This document shows, in pieces, positions 33,101 through 46,912 of a stretch of 64,000 nucleotides of DNA (position 1 is the first letter of the stretch; each line of letters opens with the position of its first letter). The notes beneath the pieces are model-generated. The model saw only the letters and a program-made list of their open reading frames with translations, ran no database searches and was not told the origin of the DNA. Source of the DNA: Burhinus oedicnemus (taxonomy: Eukaryota; Chordata; Aves; Charadriiformes; Burhinidae). Where the stretch lies: positions 519,788 to 583,787 of the forward strand of contig VFFE01007510.1 of NCBI GenBank assembly GCA_008921705.1, read 5' to 3'. The position numbers were made by a program, and so were the translations under genes.

Positions 33101-36100
33101 TTTTGTCAGGAGCTCTGCACTGGAAGGAATTAAATCCTGCACTTCCCTGACCTTGCTTGTGCAATTACTTGTCTTGTGACATTCTTTGACGGATACATCC
33201 TGAGTTAACATTAACTTTAGGAGTTTTAAAGCACTGTATAATCATGCTAACTCTCACAAACTTATAATCTACTTACATTTCACAAATAAAGAATCAGAAG
33301 CAAGAACTCATAACTAGCCGATGGTTCACTTCAAACTGTTTTCAGAGCCAGGATTATAATGCAGGAATACATGAATGCTTGACTCCTACGATTATCTTTG
33401 CTCATTATACAGCTCCATTCCCTTTATTTTCGTCTCTCCTTTTTAGAGACTAAAACATTATTTCATAAAGGCTCCAAAGATTTACGTACAAAGCTTGAAT
33501 CAAGATACAATGAACAAAATAAATTCTGACTGTGGCAAAGAGTTCTTCTCCATGCCCACCAGCTCTAGAAAATGTTTCAGTTGTTTTAATGACTTAAAGG
33601 CTTAAAAATTATTTGGCCAATCTATTTTAGATTTTTAGTAAGAAAGTAGAAACTAAAATAATCTGCAAGAAATTGGATCATTTCCTACTTTGAAACCTCC
33701 TGTTTCCAAGTTGCTTTACGGACTCTGCTTCAGATTTCCTGCGGAAGGTTTAATCCATTACACAGGCCAAAATTTCAGGCAGATAGGTTTTGTGTGGAGG
33801 AAGATGAAGCTTAGGGAAAGCTTATTTATGTCTGTATTACAAGGGAACCAGAATGATGCATTTGCGAATAATAAAGAATACACATCCAAATATTTAAAAT
33901 CAACCAACTTTTTTTCGAAGGGAGAAAATGTAATTTCTGTATTTATTTTTGCCCAGCACAATTCTGCTGACTTCAGTGGAATTATTCTAGTTTACAGTTA
34001 CCTAAAAGTGGAAAGAAGCAGATGTCTTTTTCTAATTCTTGATTCTTTCTTTTCTGATACTTGATTCTCACACTATTTTGTCAGTGTGTACTGAGGATGA
34101 GGCAGTTCTGTTGCAGTATTTGAAAAATTCTGTCCAACCTCTGCTGTTTGTCTGAAAGCTTGCTGAATACAGCTCTGCAATGTCAAACATCTTTGATTTG
34201 ATTTGGACTGGACCAGATGTCAACAAATTGGAATTTAATGTTGTTGAGATAGACGACAGTGTAGGAAGCATAAAGGGATTCATTACAAATTAGAATTAAA
34301 GAAAACATTCAGATGTAGTTGTGCAATTTTTATTCACCACAAATTAGATCAATTAGAAAAAAATCAGAAATCCCTTTTTTTTCTCATTCCTTATGAAGAA
34401 GTGAATGGGAATTTAGGGCTTATATCGTAAGGCACAAGCATGCTTCCCCCCCTGATCTGAACTGGTATTTTTCAAATAACAATTCATGGTATATATGGTG
34501 ACATTCTTCCTTGGCCTTTTGAAAATATACAGATTCTGATTTGTCTGGAAGATGATTAGACAGAAACTCAACAAAAGCTCAGTGTTGAGGAGCAAAACCC
34601 AAACTTTTTTAGAGTCTCAGATTTATCTACAGTAGCGTAGGCACATAAACCTAGTAAGGACCTTTGCTTTCTTCATATTGACACCAGCAAATATACAAAC
34701 AATGGCATTTTACATGTACAAGGGATTGCAAAGCAAGTTCTAAAGTCAGAAATGCACAGAAATTAACTGTTAAAGCTGCTTCTGTGAACATTCATAGGAT
34801 GAAGGTTAACTGTTGCTTAACTGTCTAGCAGAAAATACAGATGACCAATGAAGAGACTCTCCCTGTGGCAGGAGAGCTTCCTCTGCAGGAGAAAGCTCCT
34901 TTTCTCCAGGATCTCAGTGGTGGCACAGAGGTTTCTTTCTCCAGCCTCGGCTTATCAATTGTACACCTAACTGAGGTCTCAGAGACATCTTTCCTCTGCC
35001 CTCCAGCTCTGCTCTCAGATTTTCTTTAGGAGAGCAGGCGGTCTGGCTTCCAGGGGAACGGTCATAATGGGCTGTGGTATTGCCTGGCAAAGCTCAGGAA
35101 ATTCAAAGGAGTCAGAAAGGGACTGGGAGCAGTTTTCCTCAGTCCTGAGCAGAGTCACATCCCCTTCCTGATGCAGGCAGAGTGGTGGGCATTGGCAGAT
35201 CTGGATGAAGGAAGAAAAAAGCCTGGTAAGGCACAGGTGTATAATTTCCCTTTAGGTACACTCAGGTGGGGGCTATCTGAAAGAAATGGGTCTGGTTCCA
35301 CCTAACCCTGGTTTCTATTGTGGGCAGACCTGATGCAGAAGAGGATAGGCTCACTTGGGGTGCACAAAAATCTGGAGTTTTGTCGTGGTTTTAGACATGC
35401 AGGTGTTGTAGTCTTGTCTAAATAAAGACTGAATGAAACCCGACTAGCAGCTGAGGGTTTGTCTTGAGGCTTACCTGAAAGATTACAATTCTTCCACACA
35501 GGGCAGAGAATTGCATTTATAATTGTTGTTTTCTTAAGCATGAAGAAGGAATTAGTCTCTTGTGGTCATTTTCTCTGTAAGGACTGAAATATGGGTCCCT
35601 TTAAAAGATCGATCACTTTTTCTCTGTTGATACAGTATGTCTTTCAATGAAAGACTATGATTCTTTTTCTGAAGAATGTTATTGGAATTATTGACAGTGT
35701 ACATATACACAATTTATCTAAAAATATGCATTGATCTTTGCAGAATAGGGACTCCATGTAGAAATTGGTTTTTAAAAGATGTTATAGTGATAGGTTGAAA
35801 GGATTAATTGGTGAAAATTATTTTTGTTTTTGTATCTCTTCCATCTTATGAAATGCATACATAGTTTGTCTTTCTTGGTCCCAGTTTCATATGCAACTGT
35901 ATAAATATTTCCAGAGGGTGGTTTTTTTTTTTTTTCTGTAAGACTGTACACAACTTAGGTTGTTTTGGTTTTGCACACTGTGTTAGATGTCCAAGGTTCA
36001 ATGTGTGTTTTTGCTGAATTCAGACCTGAACTGTTCTGGGGTCTAACCTTAGAAAAATCAGAAATTCATAGGATTATCAACACTGTTCCCCATTGTTGCT

Positions 36101-37345
36101 GATCAAGATTATAAGAAATATGGCTTCTGGATTTTGAAAAGGTCTCTCTAGAAATACTTCCTGGTATGTCTTCAAGAAAATTATGTTGCTGAAAAAGCAC
36201 TTAACTCTTTGCCTTTTTTCTTTCAGGTGACTGAAAAAAAGCATTGGTCAATTATACTCTTGAGCTTCACTCACCTTCTAGTTTTAACTAAAGGTTGCAA
36301 AGCAGTTGGTAAACTCTTTAAGAATTTTGTCAAGAACACAAAAGTATGTCTAAGAGTGGTGTCCACCGAGTTTTTACATGAAGTAAAGGATAAGTAAGAT
36401 TAAATAATAAATACAAATCACCCTCATTTCCATAGAGTGCCCGTTTAGCAAGAGTAGGCATTTCTCTATGGGCATTCTGGCTAGCTTTTCTGTTATCTAG
36501 AAATACAAATCTGGCTTGAGAATGATCTTGAAAGTAAATTAGACGAGTAAAAGCACCTAGTAAATGTCTCTGCTCTTGTAGAATCCAATAAAGATTAACT
36601 TCATCTCAGACATAAGTGATAAAATCAGCATTTCTAGATTAAACCTGTTGAAGTGCATGGCTTTATTCAGTGACTGTAATCCTGAGCTTAGGAGTTGCAA
36701 TGCTTACACTTGATTTTGCAAGAAAGAACAGTTCTTCTGATGATCCACGGCTAATTCTCTTCCTCCTCATTTTTTGATATTATGTTAAATATAACAGAAG
36801 TGTCTACCTTGATGTAACTAATTTTATAGGCATTTTTGAAATTATTGAAAGCATATTCTGCCAGCACCAAGGTACAACAGCACTACAATTTTCCTTGCCA
36901 AGAGAAATCAAAGATTGAATTCTCTTCTGTTTCAGACTCCCTTTTCTCGTCACCAACCCCTATCACACCTCCAGTGTTTTAAAAGCTTTTATTATTATTG
37001 TTATTAGCACAAATGTCTGGAGAAAAAACAGGACAAAAAATACCAGAAAGATAACACAAATAAAAAGAAAGCAAGCTATAAATGAGTTCATATGTACTCC
37101 AGAATAGGGAATGGCTAAGCAATATGATTTGAAAGGAGGAACACATGGCAGTTGAATCTATAGCTACAATTTAAGGCTATTCTTACTCACGACTGAAGCA
37201 AAGGGCAGACTATTCCCTTCTTTTCTGCAAGAGTCTTGCAAGGCTTCTCCTTTTTTATACATCCCAGGATGATTTTGCTGCTTTGGCAACAGCAAAAATG
37301 TTAGCTGTGATCCTTTCTACTCTTCAGCTTCTTTTCTGGGAACAT
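27126..37345. other. Intergenic, no recognised gene
   Basis: About 10 kb, mostly AT-rich, with GC-richer patches at about 27400-27630, 30780-31050, 31300-31690 and 31900-32370. No coding exon, RNA gene or repeat family was recognised. The open frames (up to 128 codons at 28930-29316, minus) lack any recognisable domain. Poly(T) runs occur near 35920 and poly(A) or C/A runs near 32705. Confidence 0.6.
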
Positions 37346-38000
37346 ACAGGATCACAGGGTAAATCAGGCTCGAAGGGACATTGAGAGGTGGCTTTCTAGT
37401 CCTATCTCCCACTCAAGACAGGGTCAGCTGTGTACTCAAACCAGGTTGTTTAGGCTTATTTCTGCCCATCATATCTCATCCTCCTGCTGTGCCCTGCTGT
37501 GAAGAGACTGGTTCCCTCTTCTTACTGCCCTTCCCAGAGGTGTTGGGGAGCTGCTGATAAGTACCTCAAAAGCCATCTCTCTCCTGGGATGAACCAGCCC
37601 TGGTTTCTCAGTTTCTCCTCACAGGGTGAGTGCTCCAGTCCCATCTTGGTGGTCCTCCACTAAGCCCATTCCAGTTTATTCACATCTTTCCTGTACTGGG
37701 GAACCCAAAATGGAACACAATACTGTAGAAGCAGTCTAAGGAGTGCTGAGTAAAGGAGGTGATTACTTTGCTCTATTTCTGGCTATTCTTCCGGTCACAC
37801 AGCCCAGGATGCTGTTGGCCCTCTTTGCTGTCAGAGCACTCTGTTGGCTCATGCTCACTCCCTGTCTGCCAACACCCCCAGTGTCTTTTCAGCAAAGCTG
37901 CTCCCCCCAGTAAAGTCCAGCCAGCACCACTGCAGGAAGCTCTTCCTTCCCAGGTGCAGGACCTTGCACTTGCCCTGTTGCATCAGTAGGTCTTCAGTCT
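37346..38000 (-). mobile_element. CR1 LINE fragment, minus strand, long and diverged
   Basis: The + strand is the reverse complement of CR1 3' sequence. Starting at GGATCACAGGGTAAATCAGG it runs through TTTCTCCTCACAGGGTGAGT, CCCAAAATGGAACACAATAC and CAGGATGCTGTTGGCCCTCT to GTGCAGGACCTTGCACTTGC. The segment from about 37780 to 38000 can be aligned by eye with the copy at 47640-47840. Many substitutions and small gaps indicate considerable age. Confidence 0.9.
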
Positions 38001-39254
38001 GTGCTGAATTTCAGGGTGTTTATAAAACACATCTGCATGACTCAGGAAGCACAACCTTTGGTAGAACCGATTTGTTCAAAGGACTTTCCAAGTGAGTGAT
38101 ATGCCTTTTATTTATTTTTTTTTTAACTCTCTTTAAGGAGCAAAACCCTATTGTGGTGTTTGGAGAAACATAAATATGGCTTCAGGGAGCTGAGCATGTA
38201 TCCTCAGAGTAGTAGAGCAAATCTCTCTCTGATATCTTCCTCAGACCAAAATCTACAGGACAGTCAAAACATTCAAAGGAAAAAAAGTTGAATCTTAGAA
38301 GTACAGTTCTTGATCGAGTGAATTTCTTCTTTCTGTGATTGATTTAAAAACATTACGCTAACACTTTCCAAGTAACAGACTACTGTTACATCAGAATACG
38401 CATACCCCAAATCTGAGCATTGTCTACAATCACAGCTAAGAAATGGGATCGTGCAAAAAAGGCAGGACAAAGTCACATGAGCATCTTTTCTTCTATTGTA
38501 GAAGTCATCATTGACTCCAAAATGTAATGCAAGTCTATAATGCTTTACTGAGGTACAAATTCAGTTCTCTGATGGTTGCATGGATTCCTTAACAGTACTT
38601 TGAAGTTATTGACAAACTAGCAAGTACGTTATGATAATGGGAACTTCCCCTAGAAAATTCCTCTTTGTCCCTTCATGCCTACAGTTTTGCTGACGTTTGA
38701 AAGCTGAAATTTACCTAATTGTCTAGTTATTGATCTCTTTGTACCATGCTCATCACCATGGTTTCTGAACATATGTCTGCTTATTAAAGCTTTATTGTGT
38801 TTCACCAGTGGATGATAGGAAGAACACAAGTTATTTCTTATTTTCCAGGCTTTAATCTTCAAACAGGATGTTAAAACAGGCTAACGGCCTATTACTCATC
38901 ATCTCAAACAACAATGAGAACTATATAATGGTACTTCAGCCCTCACACTTTTATGCAGTGTAATTATAATTATATTGCTGGAACCTGCACAAGTGCATTC
39001 TAACCTGCCTGAGGTAACAAAAGCTTTAATCTTCGATTATTACTTCCTGTGTTTGTTGCCTTCATATTCCTTCTACAGAGTACACTGGATCATTCCAGCA
39101 CAAAATTAATCTCTTGAAAATAAATTGCTCTTTACTTTGTAGTTAAAATATGTTCTTGCTTTGCTATTCATAAACACTTTCTTTTAAAGAGGTATATTTT
39201 TATAAAATGACTGTAAATCTTGAACATTTTCCAATACTTGTCCTTTATCCAGAC
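38001..39254. other. Intergenic, no recognised feature
   Basis: AT-rich sequence between two CR1 pieces. Nothing was recognised beyond a T run near 38110 and short chance open frames. Confidence 0.6.
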
Positions 39255-39352
39255 ATGTTGGATTCAACCCGCTTTCTCTGGACCTGCTTTGAGTACAAAG
39301 TTGGACTAGATGAGCTCTGGAGGTCCCTTTTAATCTACGTGATTATGTGGCT
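39255..39352 (+). mobile_element. Short CR1 LINE 3' fragment
   Basis: A piece of about 100 bases with the CR1 3' motif: GACCTGCTTTGAGTACAAAG, then GTTGGACTAGATGAGCTCTG and GAGGTCCCTTTTAATCTACG. Its end GTGATTATGTGG is a decayed octamer tail. It is heavily 5' truncated. Confidence 0.85.
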
Positions 39353-40644
39353 AACCCACATGTCCTTGTTTCCAGTAATCTCAATTTCTACATTTGTAGG
39401 ATATTTCAGTGTATTTTCAACTTCCATAGATCTAATAAATCTCTGGAATAGCAGAGGAATAATTTTGATTATGTAACCTTAGGATCAGATCCTTGTTAAA
39501 TTTTAAATTTCTGAAATCTTCAGAAGAGTTTCAGAAAATGCTGGGAAACATTTGAAAAAGGAGATAAGAAAAATTAAATCTCAGAGCTGCAATTTCTTTT
39601 TTGACTTAATATTTCCAAACCTAAGATGTAGAAGTTGTTTCTTCTGAGTGATAAAAAAGTAAAAATATGTATAGATACAGGCCTTCAGATTTGTCCTCTA
39701 GTGGGCAATTTAGCTAATTATTTGTTTCACGCTTTTTTGTCAGCCAGGATCAGGTAATTACAAAAAAATAACACTGACATAGTTTTGTTTGTCCTGTTGT
39801 CAATCAGTAATATCATAATAAACAGTTCCAAAAGAAGCCAGTGGGAGCTCAGTGAGAATTATCTCTGCTCTTATTCTGGAAGTTACAGGAATCTAAAAGC
39901 TATTATGTTGAAGATTTTCTTGTTAATTAACAAAAATGGCTTTATTTTTAAAAAATTCGTTTCCAGTCTTTGTGGCTAGCTTCTGGGAACAAATAGATTT
40001 TTAAATTTTAATTTAAAATGCAAGAGAAAGATAAAACATTAATATTTAATATTAGTGGGTTAAATCTGTGTTAACCTTAGTAGGTAGCGACCTGTAAGTT
40101 CAAATGTTATTATAACAAAAAGTAAAGAGAAGTTTTCATATATTTATCTCAGAGTATGCCCCTCTCATCTTTCCTCATCTCTTCCCTGACTAGCAGACAG
40201 AATAGGATTCTGAATACTGATAGGTATAGCAGCTCATAAAGTATCGTTTCCTACATAAATTATAGTTGATTTTTTTTCTCATTTTCTTTGCACATTATAT
40301 GTTTGCTTCAACATATCTCTAGTGAGCTTTAATAATTTACCACTGGTCTTGCAGTTTTAAAACCTGTTTTTAAACCAAGTATTTCCTAACGATCTATTGT
40401 GCAAACAAAAGTCTGTCAGAAAGAAAATTAAAGCCACTAAAAAGCTATGATGGTAGTGGCGCAAGAGTTGGGAAAGTCATTCCTAAATTGTTTTAAAACA
40501 AAGCTGGTTGTTGTTTGAAGTATAATTTATTCCATGGTTTCAGAGGGGATTGCAATAGCATGATTTCAAAATATGTTATATATGTGTAGCAAGAGGTATT
40601 GGACAGCATCTTATAACTCCACTCTTGCATTAAACAGTAGGAGC
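39353..40644. other. Intergenic, AT-rich, no recognised feature
   Basis: Strongly AT-rich with many short homopolymer runs. No gene, repeat family or regulatory site could be supported. Confidence 0.6.
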
Positions 40645-41060
40645 TCAATTAATTTGCTTGGATATAAGCATCAGTACCACCGGTGAGGCTCCAAGTGTCT
40701 CACCCAGGGCCTTGAGGAGACCCATGTCCTTCTCATGTGGTGGCTGGAGGGTTGGGAGGATGTTCCAGGCCATGCCAAAGGGTCCTAGCTGCTTCTCTAT
40801 GGGTAGCTGCATGGGGCCGTGCTGGCTCTCAGCTTGTCCCCCGCAGCCCCTCATTGCGTTGCCTGGGCCTCTGCTGACTGCTGTGAGACCTCAGGCCCTG
40901 AGGGGGCAGCTGCGTTCCCCATGAGATGCTGTCCCTGTCCCAGATGCATGTGGGGCTGGCAGATCCACGGGAGAGACATACCGCTCTGCAGCAGCAACCA
41001 AGCAACAAATGGGGTGTCCTGGAGTGGCTCAAAAGGCACTAAATTACTATATCTGAACAG
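40645..41060. other. GC-richer block of unknown origin
   Basis: About 400 bases that are clearly GC-richer than their flanks, open in several frames on both strands (up to 88 codons). The boundaries are fairly sharp, suggesting an inserted sequence or a decayed repeat. I recognise no repeat family, no LTR ends and no protein family. CpG is not specially enriched, so it does not look like a CpG island. Confidence 0.35.
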
Positions 41061-44000
41061 CTGAATCCTACCCTAAGTGCATGTGCAGACAGATAAACCC
41101 TACTCATTAATTCAGCCTGCTCTTTAATGTAGAAAAACCTGTGTAACTCACTGATTAGACCTCTGTGTTAACTTAGGATACCCATAAACTAGTTTTGTTT
41201 CTGAGAATTCAGAGGTTTTTTGCCAATGGCTTTTTGCAGTAGAGAATAGTAATAATCAGGCTACAGAAATTGACCTGGTTTATTTCCATGTCCCCAAAGC
41301 AGACACACCTGTACTTAAAGTGCTCCTGATACATGTTTGTTCTTGTTTAGATGATGGAGAAGCTACAGTTCCCATAGATTATCTGTTCTATTAGAAAGCT
41401 AAATCTCTTTTGCTACAATTTAAGCCCATTACTTATGCCATTCAGAGCAAACAAAAAAAACTCCAACAATTTATTTCTTTCTTCTGTGAACCAATGGTTT
41501 AAATACTTGAAAATCTTTCCTCATAAATGGCATCTTCCAGATGTTTTATTCTCTTCAGCTGGTCACATCTTCCAGCACAGCAAAAACATTTTCTGCACAA
41601 AAGCTTTTCTCCCCTGGTCCACTATCCCAGTAAAGACCCTTATGATGATGATAGTGAACATTGAGTCAAAGATCACCTAGATTTGACATATGTGCTCTTT
41701 TTCTGCCTTTGCTTTTGAGGAATGTTCACTGAGACTCATTTACGAGTCCGCTTCAAACTTCGCATGGCAATAATTTCTAGTGTGCTGGACCTTGGTTGTC
41801 TGAGAGACCATATTTTTCTTCAGGTAGTAATGGTGCAATCAGAGTTTTCAAGTTTATGCCATGGCTATGATTTAACTAGGACTGGGTGATATTTTGTTTG
41901 AAATTTAGTTCTGGAGGCGCTCTAACTCATAGTGCAGTGAGGGAGCAGGAGACTGCAACACACCACCTTTGTAAATGCTAAGTAGGTCACCAACAATTTA
42001 CTGGGTTTAACCTGGCTCTCTTCAGTGTACATAAAAGATAATTTGACTTGCCTATGCTGTTGTTGACTTGTCTATATGGTTGTTAAACAACCAATTAATT
42101 AGGAATTTGATAAAAATACTCTTCCAATTAAAGAAAGACCTGATCAAATTCAGAAATACGCCAGCTAACGACCAGTGCACCATCCACAGAAACACAAGGC
42201 AGCGAGGGAGCTCAGAAGCTGAAGACTGCCACGTTTTATCAGGTTCCACAGAAAATTATTCTCCTTGTGCTTTGCTGGAGACACAAGAGCTTTGGATGAG
42301 TCTTACCAACGTACCGTAACTTCATCAGGACAGAGACTGTGTCACCCACTCGATAATGGGATGAGCTTCCCTGACTGAGGGGAACATATAGTGATTTACA
42401 CCAGCCAACTGCCCGTCTCTTGGTGCCCAGAAAATCATTTTGAAGAATTCTGCACAAAACTTTCACAGTTACTTTTTTTTAATGTCACTTCTTATTTCAG
42501 TCACTGGAACTTAATAGAGACAGTAGAAGAAAATAGTGGCAGAATGTGATTTTAGGAGCACACAAATTGGGGGATCTCAGCTGCAGGGGTATGTTTGTCA
42601 CTACTTTTAAAGTGATCAGATTTTGTCACTACTAGATGGGCTGGGTTTCAGATTATGGTGTCACTTTACCAGTTAAACAACAGATAAGTGTGATCAGTGA
42701 TTGGATAAAGTACTGAATTAAGTTGGTGAGCCTGGAATATATAAATCACAAGGAAAATAGACACTTAAAAATAGTTTGTCAAATTATGGATAAAGATCAG
42801 ATGAAAGAAATAAAAAATAGAAACAGAACAGCCTTTGGGACGTCAGTGGGATCCATCAAAGTCTAATCATTATACAGCTCTGGCATTTTACTTCAGTGTA
42901 GGGGGTGCCCCAAGCACTTCTGGTTGGTGGCTTGCTGAGTAAATGTCAGTTTAATGCTGTTTTCCTGTTTTTGTGAAAAACTCCTGTAGGGTCTATCATC
43001 AGCTAACCAGTTTTATTACGTCCCCACTGCCTCTAGTCAAGCATAAATGTTAGTTCTATATGTAGCTGCTTTCTTGCCTTGTTTCTTTTCACTCAGTGAT
43101 GTCAGGTTTTTCAGCCATTGAAGGTCTAAGACCAGCTATTTTTGAACCACAAACTACTGGTATCTTTGATGCTTCTTGCAAATCACATCCCTGGGTGCAT
43201 GTCACAAAATTGGACATGCACACGGTTATGACAGTTATTTTAAAATTATTAGTTCCACTTTAAATGTGATCCATGGATAATGCAGCCCAGTGAGTGCACA
43301 GGAAATAGGTTCAGTTCTGTTTCTTTGTCATGGCACCAACAAATAAAAAAGTTTGTGACTGTTGTTGTGTTGTGGGGGGTCGGGGAGGGCATGTGCTTGT
43401 CATTCTCCTTTTGAATTTGCAGGGTACGTATCTGACCCAGATTGCATGCTATATTTTAAGTTTATTTCTTCTTTTAAACATGCTTCACACAAAATAAGGA
43501 GGAAATATTTTGTGCGAGTATTAGTTAATTTAGGAGAAACTTTGACACCTAATAATAAATTAGTGAAAGTAATGCAGTTCATTATTCTGTTCTAAACACT
43601 GTAAGTGTCCATAGTAACTTACAGTGTGCCATAGAAGGAACATAATCCCTGCACCACCAGGACATCACAGTCTAAATGTATGAGCAGGCACAGTATACTG
43701 AACTTTTCTTGTACATCTCTTCCATTGATGCTTAATTACCAATGTATTTATTACATAAAAAAAATATAGTGTAAATAATTGCATTGGAGATGAGCAAAAC
43801 CAGGAGAGGGGGCTCTTTTACTGACCTTCCTTTAGAATTGTTATTTCATTTGGGGTCAGAATAGGAAATTTTCGTGGGTTGGAGCAGTTTTCTCTAGGAT
43901 GTGGCAGCTTCGGCTCACCTGACTGTTCTCTGCATAGCTCCCTGTATGGCGCTGTGAAAGGCTGAATTGTAAAGCTCCGGGGCTGTGACAGTCTGAGTCA

Positions 44001-46777
44001 CAGTGGGAGCAGAAGTTCTGGATTTAGACAAATACCAGATTAGAAGTTTGGTTTTCCACAGGAGGTCAGCTCACACGGTTCTGCTAACAGTCAAAAGAAG
44101 TTAAGGTGAAGTTGCTATAAAATCTCTCGCTATGCCAAAGAGTGAATCTGTGATAATGTGAGCAGCCACATGTTCTAATTTGCAGTCTCATGCTCTCACC
44201 TGTAGATAATACTTTCTTAGCATAAGAAAGTAACTTTATTAAAAAATCAGAAAGCAGCACTTCTTTGAATAACTTTGATTTAGCTGAAGTCAGGTTCCTA
44301 GAATTTTTTTATGCAGGGGTTTTTGCACATAAAATATAAATGAAAGCAACTATTAAGATTCTGCCTTTTTTCTGCATCATAAAGTGCTGCTATTTTTAAA
44401 TAATCTTTTCTTAATGCATCACATATTTAATTTTCATTAAATAAACATTTTAAATGTGTAAAAGCCATATTCATTAATATTTTTAAAAAAAAATCTAAGC
44501 CAATGGATGTGGCTCCCTATGAATAATTGATACTTGTTTTATCTCCTGTTTCGTATAAAGAAATAGTTAAACTAAAATGATGTTTTTTCTCATTTGTTTA
44601 ATTCTTCTTCTCTTTTAATCTTCCATTTATGTTAAAGTAACTCAAATACGCTTCGTTCTTGTCCCATTCCCTCTGTTTCTTCTTGGCTTTTAGGCTCCAG
44701 CTCCAAAGAGCTGACAAGCTCCAGCCGTCTACATAAATTCTCAGTCACCACTCACAGTATATCCCACTTACAGCTTTGCCTTGTATCCAACCTTTGGACT
44801 TTTCTTTCTTTATGGTACCAAAACTCATCAAACCTGGGCCCTTTGTCAGCCTTTGTGGTTCTGTAAAACCCACCCATCAATAGCATGCTGCACATGGGTC
44901 CTAGCCAGTTGCCACCATAGTTGGTGGAAAGGCAACAGGAGTTGTACAAAATCACTCCAAGTCAAGCTTTACGTATTTGTTCTCACTACGTTGCTAGGTA
45001 CCTGTTCGTTCTCACTGTGCATGGCTCCTTTCGCTTCTTTATGCCCATTTGTGTCATGGGAATCCTCGCCCAGGATCTTCACCCCCTAGCATTTGCTTCT
45101 GATCTCTGTCTTGCTGAAATTCCAGGAAATTTTGAATTTCTTCAAGTTTTTTCTTTTTCTCAGTCGGCCTCTATTGTGTGTAACTGGTGGTTTGTAAATC
45201 ACCCCCTGTCTCCTCAAATCCCACCTTATTATTCAGAGAAGAGTGCTCTTTTCTATTTGGCCTGTAACCTCAATCCTCTTTGTAATAAAACAATCAAATC
45301 CTATTCTCTAAATTTCATCATTTTTCTAGACTCAGTCATTCTGCATGTAATCAATCCATTATAATAGCATTCGGCTTTAGGATGATTTACTGTGCATTGC
45401 TTATGTTGTACATGCATAGGCTTTAATCAGCTCTCTTCTGTTGATAAATTCTATTCCAGACATAGAAAGACAGAACATTTTGTTAAGAAGCCGTATGACT
45501 GGTTAATCAGGAAAGGTACCTATTCATTGTGGAGATACTAAAACATACTTTTTATGAAGCTGAAGGTGAGTCTGCTAAGGAATAGCTCTGTTACTTATTC
45601 TTCTGGTGTTATATAGTAATGTTTGTACCTCTGAATTAAAACCAAAAAGTTTATTTTTGGAGACAGTAGCAGTCTAGAATGCTTAATACCTGGATTCCTA
45701 TCCCTCCTTTGCCACCAGCCTTGCAGTATCCTTAAGCAAGCTGTTGTCTTTCGAGGTGCTTCGGTTTAGTCTCCATAAAAGGAAGTCAGTACTTTCAAAG
45801 TGCTTGAGATCTGCTGGGAAGAACATCTGCATAAGAACAAAACGCTGTTGTACCAGTCTTTTCAGTCATCATCTTGGTAGCTAGTTATGTCATACCTACC
45901 ATCCCCACTGAATGAAATCACTTTAACTGCTCTTCACGCCCCTTTGTTCTTCAGAGGCAGTGCACAAACCGAGGATGCACGAGCTCCAGCCTGTGTTTTG
46001 TTTGAATTCCAATGTAATTCCTATGGCAATTTATCAAACCAAGTGAAGAAAATGGATTAACTCGTATATTTGTGATACAGCACAACCGATGCAAATGCTG
46101 CTCCTGGACTGCAGAGCTGTTAGTGCATGGCCAGTGGTAATGATTATTTTACCAGTGGCAGTAGGAGAGAAGAGGATGGAAGATTTCAAGGTCTCAGGCA
46201 AAGATTAAAGTATTAAAGCAAGTATATTTCTTTCCTTAAAAAAATAATAAAATAATTCATATGTAAAAGACCCAGTTGGTAGATATAGAATCCTATTTTT
46301 GAAATTCCTGGGTTGAGAATTATGACTAGCTGTATCTTGTTTTTACTTTTGTTTTCCACCCACTATTAACTTCTTGGCAGGAAGAAGTTTCCTCAGCCCA
46401 CACAGGCACATCAGTTACTGCCATCAGCAAATGGTAGTTCTTCAGACAAAGAACAGGTTAGAAGATCTGGGTTTCTAAAATGGAGAATATGGTAGTTTTG
46501 GTGACCGTGGAGCTGAATTTCTACTGAGTCTTGATTGCTGTTGGATAACTTCTGGTGTTTAACAGCTCAATGGATTAGATGCCTCAGGAAAGGGTACTTG
46601 AAGAACGACCATAGGTGAGGAAGGAGGAATAGCGGTACCAGGTGTTGGTGCAGGGAATGCCTCTTAATGGAAATTTATTTTTTTTTTTAACTGGGGGTCC
46701 TGCTCTGTGGTGGTGTCGCTTTTGGTAGAAAAAAATGCCAAAAAGTCACCGTGGTATGCCAGAGGCAAAAGCATGAC
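41061..46777. other. Intergenic, no recognised gene
   Basis: About 5.7 kb of mainly AT-rich sequence. A pyrimidine-rich stretch at about 44580-45360 gives a 147-codon open frame (44921-45364, +) without any family match. I regard it as chance in a stop-poor stretch or an old repeat. No splice-bounded conserved exon is seen. Confidence 0.55.
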
Positions 46778-46912
46778 TGTCCTGGTTCTGGTGGGCATAC
46801 GGTTAATTTCTGGCACAGGACACAGGTATCCCATGCCATGTGAGCCATGCCCAGTCTACAGCCGGGAGAGTTGGCCGGGGGAGGGGGCAGGAAGTCACTG
46901 CTTGGGAGACAA
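46778..46912 (+). mobile_element. Decayed LTR fragment of an avian endogenous retrovirus
   Basis: Starts TGTCCTGGTTCTGGTGGGCA and GGTTAATTTCTGGCACAGG, like the 5' end of the LTR at 57600-58158 read on its own strand. It then jumps to CCATGCCATGTGAGCCATGC and GAGAGTTGGCCGGGGGAGGG, the promoter-proximal part of that LTR type. Most of the U3 region between is deleted. The CRE is lost (TGAGCCAT) and the TATA box is degraded. No internal retroviral sequence flanks it. Confidence 0.75.

Noticed and set aside
44921..45364. Open frame of 147 codons on the + strand
   Set aside because: It lies in a pyrimidine-rich stretch that is poor in stops. The translation is rich in F, S and C without domain structure, and no conserved splice sites border it.
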